Source: Gulosibacter macacae
Lineage (GTDB): Bacteria > Actinomycetota > Actinomycetes > Actinomycetales > Microbacteriaceae
Assembly: GCF_003865375.1 (NCBI RefSeq)
Contig: NZ_RQVS01000001.1
Span: 124,001 to 188,000, forward strand
DNA: 64,000 bases
Reading direction: 5' to 3'
The notes beneath the pieces are model-generated. The model was not told where the DNA came from. It did not search any database and was given only the letters and a program-made list of their open reading frames with translations. Position 1 is the stretch's first letter, and every line of letters begins with the position of its first letter. Of this stretch, positions 58,063 through 64,000 are shown one piece after another. Both the position numbers and the translations under genes were made by a program.

Positions 58063-58108
58063 AACACGGCAGTGCCCGACCGATCGGTCGGGCACTGCCG
58101 TGTTTTCC
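58063..58108 (+). terminator. Strong Rho-independent terminator after rbfA
   Basis: Perfect 20-bp inverted repeat: left arm 58063-58082, centre AT, right arm 58085-58104, with the stem ending in TGTT and followed by TTCC. Begins six bases after the rbfA stop. Confidence 0.9.
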
Positions 58109-58115
58109 GGGTGAC

Positions 58116-58190
58116 GTACGAATCTGTGCCTCACAGCGCGCTGTCTCCCCTCACAGCGGACATAGCGCCGCGAGCGGCACAGATTCGTAC
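58116..58190. repeat. Inverted repeat element between rbfA and mutY
   Basis: Perfect 15-bp terminal inverted repeats, 58116-58130 and 58176-58190 (GTACGAATCTGTGCC and its reverse complement), flank a 45-bp centre that itself holds the palindrome ACAGCGCGCTGT (58133-58144) and a repeated CCTCACAGCG. Lies between the terminator and the 3' end of mutY; possibly the mutY terminator or a small mobile palindromic element. Confidence 0.7.
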
Positions 58191-58200
58191 TTATACGCTG

Positions 58201-59124
58201 TCAGCGGTCGCCCGCAAGGTGAATGAGTTCACCATTTCGCTCGGCAAGGCCATCGCGCACGAGGCCCTCGGCGGCGGCGAGGTGCCGGGCTGACTCGGAG
58301 CCCAGTTCTTCAGCGGTGAAGAGTCCAGCCAGTTCGAGCAGCTGCGGCAACAATTGCAGGTCTACGCCACCCGGATGCGCACGCAACACGGACATGACCC
58401 GTCCCCGCCGCTGCCGGTCACTGCCCTCGAATCGAGGCTGCTTACGCGAGACCGCTTCGCCTGCGGGGAAGCCCGCACCGCGCCACTGGCAAAGCTCCTT
58501 GATTGGGCACTGCTCGCATTTGGGTGCTTTCGCGGTGCAGATCAACGCGCCGAGCTCCATCGATCCGGCATTCCAGCGCGTTGCCCGCTCCGGGTCTTCC
58601 GGCAGTAGTGCCTGCATCTCGGCGTCATCGCGCCGGTGATTCGGTTGCCAGGCGACCGCCTCACCGTGCACCGCACGGGCGAGCACCCGGCGCACATTGG
58701 TGTCGACGACGGGTTCGCGCATCCCAAAAGCGAATGAAGCGATGGCGGCTGAGGTGTAAGGACCGATTCCGGGCAGGGCGAGTAGCGCCTCGCGGTCGGC
58801 CGGCACCTCACCGCCGTGCCGCTCAACGATGGCCACGGCGCAGCGTCGCAGCGCCACAGCGCGGCGCGGGTAGCCGAGTCGATCCCAGGCACGAATCACC
58901 TCGGCATCGGTGGCGGCAGCAAGCGCTGCCGGGGTCGGCCAGCGTTCCATGAACTCGAGCCATTTCGGCAGCACGCGCTCGATCTGCGTCTGCTGACTCA
59001 TCACTTCGCTCACGAGCACACTCCAGCCGGTGCGATCGGGTTCGCGCCAGGGAAAGTCACGCTGTGCTTCGTCAAACCAGGCGATGACCGCATCCACAAT
59101 TACCCGGTGTTGCGGTGCGGTCAT
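58201..59124 (-). CDS. mutY: A/G-specific adenine glycosylase
   Basis: 307 residues; removes adenine mispaired with 8-oxoguanine. Helix-hairpin-helix LPGIGPYTSAAIASF, catalytic Glu40 in VSEVMSQQTQ, catalytic Asp141 in VVDTNVRRVL, and the [4Fe-4S] cluster cysteines 196, 203, 206 and 212 with C-x6-C-x2-C-x5-C spacing. The C-terminal NUDIX-like domain of longer MutY proteins is mostly absent, as in other actinobacteria. Overlaps the ketopantoate reductase-like gene upstream by four bases. Confidence 0.96.
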   Translation of the reverse strand: MTAPQHRVIVDAVIAWFDEAQRDFPWREPDRTGWSVLVSEVMSQQTQIERVLPKWLEFMERWPTPAALAAATDAEVIRAWDRLGYPRRAVALRRCAVAIVERHGGEVPADREALLALPGIGPYTSAAIASFAFGMREPVVDTNVRRVLARAVHGEAVAWQPNHRRDDAEMQALLPEDPERATRWNAGSMELGALICTAKAPKCEQCPIKELCQWRGAGFPAGEAVSRKQPRFEGSDRQRRGRVMSVLRAHPGGVDLQLLPQLLELAGLFTAEELGSESARHLAAAEGLVRDGLAERNGELIHLAGDR

Positions 59125-60119
59125 CGGGGGAGCCGCCGACGAAGTTCGACCGGCGACAAGTATTGGCCAGTTCGTTCTACCTCGTGCACGAGGTCGACGA
59201 GCGTTGCATTGATTGGTGCCGGGATGCGTACGCGTGCGCCGGCGCGCAACACGGCGCCATTGAGATCGGCGATTTCAGTGGGTTGGCCTCGTCGAATTGA
59301 TTGCAGCGTTGAGGCCGGATTCGGCCGGAACCCGAAGGCGCGCGCGAGGCGACCACGCACCACCTCCAGCGCCGCACCCTGACGAATGCGTGCGGCATGC
59401 CTCGGCGTAAGCACGCCGACGGCCTCAAATCGCACGCCGATCGCATCCGCAATGCGCACTGATTCAGTGAGCGAGGCGGCAAGTACCGGCGCGAGCAGGG
59501 GATGCATGCACGTTGCCTGCACGCTGCGGCCAGTGATGGCCGGCAGGGCGTTGACGTGATTCACGAGCAGCTTCATCCAGAGGGCGCCGGCGAGATTATC
59601 GGTGGTGGTCGTGGGGAAGGCATCGTTGATGACCGCGACGACGCGTTCAGCGAGTGCCGCATCGGCCGGGTTCGCGGCGCCGACGCGCATGCGACCGGAT
59701 GCGGTGAGGGAGACTACTCCTGGCCCAGAGTTCGTGGCGGCAAAGAGCGCGATGCCGCCGAGGACGCCTCGCTGCGCCTCGCGACCGAGCGCGAGCGCAG
59801 CATCCTGCGGGCCATCGAGGCCGTTCTCGACGACAAGGACGGGCAGATCACCGATGACCGCGCGATGCGGGGCGACCGCCTCACGCGTTTGAAAACTCCG
59901 CACCGCGACAATGATGAGATCGGATGCGGGATCGGGGCTTGTCTGCGCGCGCACGCGGGCCGTGTGGTTGCCTCGGGCGCCGCTCAGGCGCATCCCGTGC
60001 TCGTCAATTTCGGCAAGTGTGGTGCCGCGTGCCACCGCCACAACATCGTGACCTGCGCGATCAAGCAGTGCTGCGAGGGCGCCGCCCACCGCACCGACTC
60101 CGATCACCGAGATGCGCAT
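59121..60119 (-). CDS. Ketopantoate reductase family protein (PanE/ApbA)
   Basis: 332 residues: N-terminal NAD(P)-binding fold with VIGVGAVGGALAALL, central LIIVAVRSFQ and VENGLDG, and the C-terminal helical domain with LWMKLLVNHVNALPAITG. Reduces 2-oxoacids such as ketopantoate for pantothenate synthesis, although paralogues of this family are common and specificity cannot be read here. Operonic with mutY. Confidence 0.88.
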   Translation of the reverse strand: MRISVIGVGAVGGALAALLDRAGHDVVAVARGTTLAEIDEHGMRLSGARGNHTARVRAQTSPDPASDLIIVAVRSFQTREAVAPHRAVIGDLPVLVVENGLDGPQDAALALGREAQRGVLGGIALFAATNSGPGVVSLTASGRMRVGAANPADAALAERVVAVINDAFPTTTTDNLAGALWMKLLVNHVNALPAITGRSVQATCMHPLLAPVLAASLTESVRIADAIGVRFEAVGVLTPRHAARIRQGAALEVVRGRLARAFGFRPNPASTLQSIRRGQPTEIADLNGAVLRAGARVRIPAPINATLVDLVHEVERTGQYLSPVELRRRLPR

Positions 60120-60125
60120 CCGCCG

Positions 60126-60131
60126 AGTCTA
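60126..60131 (-). promoter_or_regulatory. -10 box (TAGACT) for a leaderless panE-like transcript
   Basis: On the minus strand TAGACT ends six bases before the ATG at 60119. Confidence 0.5.
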
Positions 60132-60154
60132 GCGAGGGTGGGGTGGCGGCTCGC

Positions 60155-61678
60155 CTACCACGTGGGAATGGCGGGGCGAGGGTCGGGCTCGAGCGCATAG
60201 AGCTGCTCGGCAGTGGCGTTGGCCTCAGCAAGCAGGAGCCGCTGGGGATGGAACTGCAGGGGCGGGGGAGCCGTGGCGGCGAGGCGCGAACCGAGCGCAC
60301 CGCTCCTCGAGAACTCGGCACCGGCGGCGCGCAGCTCGATGAGTTCGGCGACGCTCTCGTGATCGCCGCGTTCAAACGAGAGCTCGAAACCGATCTCGTA
60401 GGCGAGCTCCGCATATTGCCGTACGAAGTCTTGCCGCAGGCGAGCATCCTCGGCGATGAACACCGCACGAGTGAGAAACACTGCGGCAGTGAGGGCGAGC
60501 CCAGCGGCGCTGGCAATACGCTGCGGTGACGGCTCGGGGGCGTCGAGTTCCCATTGGCGGATGAAGTTCGCCACGGCAACGTCCATCGCGGCGGCGAGGA
60601 GCGGCAGACCGAGTGTGAGCGCAAGTGGGCGGGTTTGCGCGAGCAACTCGACGGCTTCAACGTGGAGCGCCGAATCGGTCGTCGCGAGCGCGGCATCCTG
60701 GGTGGCGGCAGCCAGACGGAATGCTGCGGTCACCGCGCCGAGGTCATCGCCGCTGGCTTGGGCTGCTCGAAATGCGGATGCGTAGCCCTCGCGGGCGAGC
60801 ATGACTCGCTCGTCGAGGTGCTCGCGATGGGCGCGCGCTTGGCTGGCGTTGGCGTGATGGCGGGGATCGAGGAATTCGGCATGGGTCTCGACGTACTCGG
60901 CGTACGCATCAGTCGCTGTGGCCCGCGCGGCGAAGTCTTCCCGCGCAACCAGATCCTCCTGGGCCGCAAGTGGCGCCTGCGCGGCAACGGCCGCCCGCAA
61001 TTGCATGATGGCGGCCCGATCGGTGATGGTGGTCGCAAGTGCATCTGCCCGTGTGAGGGTCGCCCCGGCCGCGGTGATCTCGCCGCAGAGCAATTGCGCC
61101 TGCGCCAAACCAATCACGGCGGAGCCCAGGAGTTCTGGCTGCCGCGCTGCCCGCGCTCGCGCCGTCGCCTCGAGGTAGAGGTCGCGCGCTTGCGGGTAGT
61201 GCTCGCGCAAAAGCTCGATGGCACCCAATGAGGTGAGGGCAGCCGCGTGTCGTTGCTCGGGCTGGAGCGTGTGCGGTGCCAGATCGAGTGCGGCTGCAGT
61301 TTCGCGAGCGGCCGAGTCGAGGTCATGGCTCGCTTGGTAGACAGCACTGCGCGACATGCGTAGGCCCCACTCGTGATCGTTGAGGCGCACGGCTTCCAAG
61401 CCACGCTCGCGCTGCCGGGTGATCGCGGCCTGCGCATCGGCGAGCTGATCGAGGGCGCCGCTGAAGTCACCCGCCTGCACGAACAGGTGGTGAGCGAACA
61501 GCGCGATGCGTGAGCGGGCGTCGTCGGCCGAGACCGGCTCAGTCACGGTCGCGGCGAGCTGTTGCGCTGCCACAAAGCTCGTCTGCCAATTCGGGTCGCC
61601 GGCGTCGATGAGTCTTGCCGCCTGTTCGAGCAGTTCGCGCACGCGCACAGCATCCGCGGTGAACTCAGGATCGGCCAT
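60155..61678 (-). CDS. Uncharacterised helical-repeat (TPR-like) protein
   Basis: 507 residues, very rich in Ala and Leu and almost all helical. Pairs of helices with TPR-like spacing recur, for example HHLFVQAGDFSGALDQLADA, AALTSLGAIELLREHYPQAR and LAQAQLLCGEITAAGATLTR, so a solenoid scaffold for protein binding is likely. No signal peptide, membrane helix or enzyme motif was found. Divergent from two plus-strand genes with a 66-base shared promoter region, so joint regulation is plausible. I do not recognise a named family. Confidence 0.65.
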   Translation of the reverse strand: MADPEFTADAVRVRELLEQAARLIDAGDPNWQTSFVAAQQLAATVTEPVSADDARSRIALFAHHLFVQAGDFSGALDQLADAQAAITRQRERGLEAVRLNDHEWGLRMSRSAVYQASHDLDSAARETAAALDLAPHTLQPEQRHAAALTSLGAIELLREHYPQARDLYLEATARARAARQPELLGSAVIGLAQAQLLCGEITAAGATLTRADALATTITDRAAIMQLRAAVAAQAPLAAQEDLVAREDFAARATATDAYAEYVETHAEFLDPRHHANASQARAHREHLDERVMLAREGYASAFRAAQASGDDLGAVTAAFRLAAATQDAALATTDSALHVEAVELLAQTRPLALTLGLPLLAAAMDVAVANFIRQWELDAPEPSPQRIASAAGLALTAAVFLTRAVFIAEDARLRQDFVRQYAELAYEIGFELSFERGDHESVAELIELRAAGAEFSRSGALGSRLAATAPPPLQFHPQRLLLAEANATAEQLYALEPDPRPAIPTW

Positions 61679-61699
61679 GTAGCCATCTTCTCAGTTGCG

Positions 61700-61705
61700 T
61701 AAGCT
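61700..61705 (+). promoter_or_regulatory. Candidate -10 box (TAAGCT) for the 436-residue gene
   Basis: TAAGCT in the short divergent region would give a leader of about 33 bases containing GAGGAG at 61734-61739. Confidence 0.35.
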
Positions 61706-61744
61706 CGATTCGCCCGCAAGTCGCCCACTTCGCCGAGGAGCACC

Positions 61745-63055
61745 ATGTCGCCGCTGCGTCCCCGCACTGCTGTGCTGGCGGATGCCTGGGATGCGGCGCA
61801 GCTTAATGCTCCAGCGTTCACCAATAGGGATGGCCGGGTGCTCGCCCGCGCGATCAAATGCGTGCTCGATCCGCTCGTGATTCAGCCGCGCCGACGCCCG
61901 CAACTCGCAAAGCCGCTCCTCAACGAGGATGCATTGCACGAATTGCAAGAACTCCTCACCGCCGAGTGTGAGCGGCTCGAGGCGGCGAGCGAGTGGTTTG
62001 CCCTGCTGCGTGCCGAACGTCGTCGCCGCCGCATCACTGTCGGCAATGCCCAAGAGCTGTATCTGCCCCGGGCGTATGAGCTCGCCGCGCAGTTTGGGCA
62101 TCCCGAGTCAAACGAGCAGGCTGCTGAAGCCGTCGCAGAGGTGATTGACGAGGTGCACGTGGCCGCTGGTGACGATCTCAGCGACTATTTCGGCGATGAG
62201 AATGCGGTGAGTGCGGCCCAGACGCAACTCGACGAGGCCTGGAGTCACCTAGGCGAGCAGCCGAATGCACCCGATCTCACGAACCTGGCGCACACCGTGC
62301 GAGCGATCCTTGAGCCGGCGAGCGAAACTGCGCTACGGGCCCGCTGGCGCGAGCTGCTCGAGCATGGCGAGGTTGCCGCCCTCGGCCAGGTTGCCAGGCG
62401 CACCGACGGGGCAGTGGCTGAGTTTCTTGCTGTTGCCGAGGGCGCGCCGCAGGCGGCGATCTCCCGACACACTCCGTTTTTGCCACCCGAAGTGGTGTCG
62501 GAAGCCGCCGCCGCGGCACCCCTCGATCGCGCGCTCATCACTCGGGTGCGGGCGGCCATGCGCCGCTGGCGGGCGCACTCGTCACCGCCACCAATCGCGG
62601 AAGTGGTGGAGATCGAAGCTGGTCGCACGGCATCAGCCTGGGGCCTCGACGACGAATCACTCCGTGCCGCATTTCTCGTCGGCGTTACCGCTGCCGGTGC
62701 ACTCAACCCGCTCGCCGGGCCAGCGGGCGAGCAGGTGCCGCAGCTCGCCCGAGAACTGCAGGCGCGCGCTCGGGCCTCGGCGCATGTGCTGCACCTGCGG
62801 CGCGTGCTCCACGTGGGTGCCCCGGTGCATCCACTCCAGGCCGATCTCGTCGCTGAACTGAACCAATTTGCCCACCCGTATTTACGGCGTTTGTGGGTGC
62901 GCTTGCACGGTCGCGATGTGCTCGACGACTCGCTCGCGGGCGAAGAGTTGCGCGACCTCCTCACCGGCATCTTGAGGTCGGTGCTCCAGGATGAAAAACA
63001 GCGCCTGCGCGCGGTGCTGGAACGCTCGGAAGGAGCGGCGGATGCGGCTGCATGA
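61745..63055 (+). CDS. Uncharacterised protein, first gene of the right-end module
   Basis: 436 residues with GAGGAG six bases before the ATG. Soluble, Ala/Arg/Glu-rich and mostly helical; it has segments such as ELLTAECERLEAASEWFALL and RLWVRLHGRDVLDDSLAGEE. No catalytic motif, membrane helix or signal peptide recognised. It overlaps the next gene by 14 bases, and a repeat of the pattern 'LDDAHWLW/LRDLLTGIL'-type helices makes a protein-interaction role conceivable, but nothing proves it. Confidence 0.65.
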   Translation: MSPLRPRTAVLADAWDAAQLNAPAFTNRDGRVLARAIKCVLDPLVIQPRRRPQLAKPLLNEDALHELQELLTAECERLEAASEWFALLRAERRRRRITVGNAQELYLPRAYELAAQFGHPESNEQAAEAVAEVIDEVHVAAGDDLSDYFGDENAVSAAQTQLDEAWSHLGEQPNAPDLTNLAHTVRAILEPASETALRARWRELLEHGEVAALGQVARRTDGAVAEFLAVAEGAPQAAISRHTPFLPPEVVSEAAAAAPLDRALITRVRAAMRRWRAHSSPPPIAEVVEIEAGRTASAWGLDDESLRAAFLVGVTAAGALNPLAGPAGEQVPQLARELQARARASAHVLHLRRVLHVGAPVHPLQADLVAELNQFAHPYLRRLWVRLHGRDVLDDSLAGEELRDLLTGILRSVLQDEKQRLRAVLERSEGAADAAA

Positions 63056-64000
63056 CTTGGCAGGGCTCCTGCGCCTGAGCCCGTCCGCTGAGGTGCCCGG
63101 TCACACGGACGCGGCCGATGCACCATTGCGCGTCGCGGTCGAATGTGCCGGAGCCGTCTTGGAATGGTCTCGGGAAGCTGCTTCCGGAACACTCCCGATG
63201 CTGACACTCCTTGACCTCGACGACGCGCACTGGCTTTGGCAGCTGATCGGCGACTCGGCGCACGCGCGGCTCCTCGAAACTGCCGCGCACCGTGCCGGGC
63301 TACCTGCAGGTGGTGCCGAGCTTGACATCGAGCTGAATGACGAGCTGCTCCTGCGGCTACACCGATTTGCTCACGGACTCTGGTTGCGCAGTTGGTGGCC
63401 GGCATCGACCCTTGATGGCATTCCGGTGCTTGACGCGGCCCTCCTCGACGCCGAACTCGCGGCCCTCGCTGACGAGCTCGATGACGTGTTGCTCGACGGT
63501 GGCGATGACCAAACTTCGCTGCTCTTGGCGCGGTCGAGCCCAATCGAATATGCCCGCCTGGCGCATTCAAGCGAGCCCGAGATTGCCCGCTTCGCCGCGT
63601 CGGCACTCGACGCACTCGGCTATTCGCTCGAGGAGTTCTCGCCCGCCGAAGTCGCCGAGCGCGCCGACTATGCGCTCGCCGCGGGCGCGCGCACGACCCC
63701 GAACGAGGGCATGATTGCCGGATTCGCCGAACCGAATTGGCAGGCCGTGCCGGCCGGACTGATCGATGCGAGTGAGCGGGCCGTGGGCTGGACGCTCGAC
63801 ATTGGTGGCGATGTGCAACTCCAGGTGCAGGCGCAATTGCTCCCCGGTGGTGAGCGATTGGTAGCGGGTATTCCGGTGACCGTGCGTGGCGGTGGCAACG
63901 ACCTCGGCCGCGGACTGCTCGATGCGCAGGGGAGCGCGGCGCTCCACCTCGACCTGAGTGCGGCCGAGGCTTGGCTCCTCACCGCAGAAGACCTGCGCGT
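63042..64000 (+). CDS. Uncharacterised protein, 3' partial
   Basis: An ATG at 63042, with AGGAG at 63031-63035, opens a frame that stays open for 319 codons to the window end. The visible part is helical up to about residue 220 (LTLLDLDDAHWLWQLIGDSA, EYARLAHSSEPEIARFAASA) and then changes to a beta-rich segment (WTLDIGGDVQLQVQAQLLPG, VTVRGGGNDLG) resembling a carbohydrate-binding or Ig-like sandwich. Overlaps the preceding gene by 14 bases, hence co-translated. What the missing C-terminus contains decides its function. Confidence 0.7.
   Translation, partial: MRLHDLAGLLRLSPSAEVPGHTDAADAPLRVAVECAGAVLEWSREAASGTLPMLTLLDLDDAHWLWQLIGDSAHARLLETAAHRAGLPAGGAELDIELNDELLLRLHRFAHGLWLRSWWPASTLDGIPVLDAALLDAELAALADELDDVLLDGGDDQTSLLLARSSPIEYARLAHSSEPEIARFAASALDALGYSLEEFSPAEVAERADYALAAGARTTPNEGMIAGFAEPNWQAVPAGLIDASERAVGWTLDIGGDVQLQVQAQLLPGGERLVAGIPVTVRGGGNDLGRGLLDAQGSAALHLDLSAAEAWLLTAEDLR

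Overview
This 64 kb window is high-GC, densely packed chromosomal DNA from an actinobacterium, most likely a member of the Microbacteriaceae. The reasons are the gene order (lysA-hom-thrB-rho-prfA, wecA-atpIBEFHAGDC, dxr-site-2 protease-ispG, proS-nusA-ylxR-infB-rbfA), the Rho protein with a long acidic/basic insertion, the GTG starts and overlapping ATGA junctions, the TAnnnT -10 boxes lying directly before start codons, and the small dispersed palindromic 'TCTCGATAC...TACTCGA' repeats. Family-level placement is inference; the phylum is well supported. No prophage, CRISPR array, rRNA or complete insertion sequence is visible.

Layout. 1-5.2 kb: partial amidase, an HExxH protein, PspA and a large TPM/coiled-coil membrane protein on the minus strand, then a small DivIVA-like protein. 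5.2-9.3 kb: mixed metabolic genes (glutamine amidotransferase, YCII protein, PEP mutase/isocitrate lyase-like, DHDPS-like aldolase, TrhO). 9.3-10.3 kb: a short accessory insertion downstream of trhO, flanked by a diverged copy of the trhO 3' end, then a tandem repeat and tRNA-Arg(CCG). 10.3-21.9 kb: transglutaminase-like protein, argS, two membrane-anchored exported proteins, the lysA-hom-thrB amino-acid operon, rho and prfA. 22-25.3 kb: a block (PadR regulator, serine hydrolase, cysE, cysK) that separates prfA from prmC. 25.4-36.6 kb: prmC, tsaC, wecA and the complete F1Fo ATP synthase operon, ending in yaaA. 36.7-42.5 kb: a DUF5684 membrane protein, a DUF4192 protein, an orphan FtsK/EccC-like double ATPase and asparaginase. 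42.6-46.3 kb: dxr, site-2 protease, ispG (MEP isoprenoid pathway). 46.3-51.4 kb: a MoxR/DUF58/VWA/VWA/TPR operon of the Bat type. 51.4-58.1 kb: proS, nusA, ylxR, infB, rbfA. 58.2-64 kb: mutY and a ketopantoate reductase-like gene, then a divergent set of three uncharacterised genes (a TPR-like protein against two coupled plus-strand genes, the last running off the window).

How it works together. Much of the window is housekeeping: amino acid supply (lysine, threonine, cysteine), translation (argS, proS, prfA/prmC, infB, rbfA, tsaC, TrhO), transcription termination (rho, nusA), energy (ATP synthase), cell-wall lipid carriers (wecA, MEP genes) and envelope maintenance (PspA, TPM, DivIVA, site-2 protease, Bat-like operon). 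A striking regulatory theme is leaderless transcription: at about a dozen genes a TAnnnT hexamer ends 6-9 nt before the start codon, twice built from the stop codon of the preceding gene. The least ordinary regions are the trhO 3' insertion (9.29-10.08 kb), the 60-bp perfect palindrome after prfA, and the uncharacterised divergent module at the right end.
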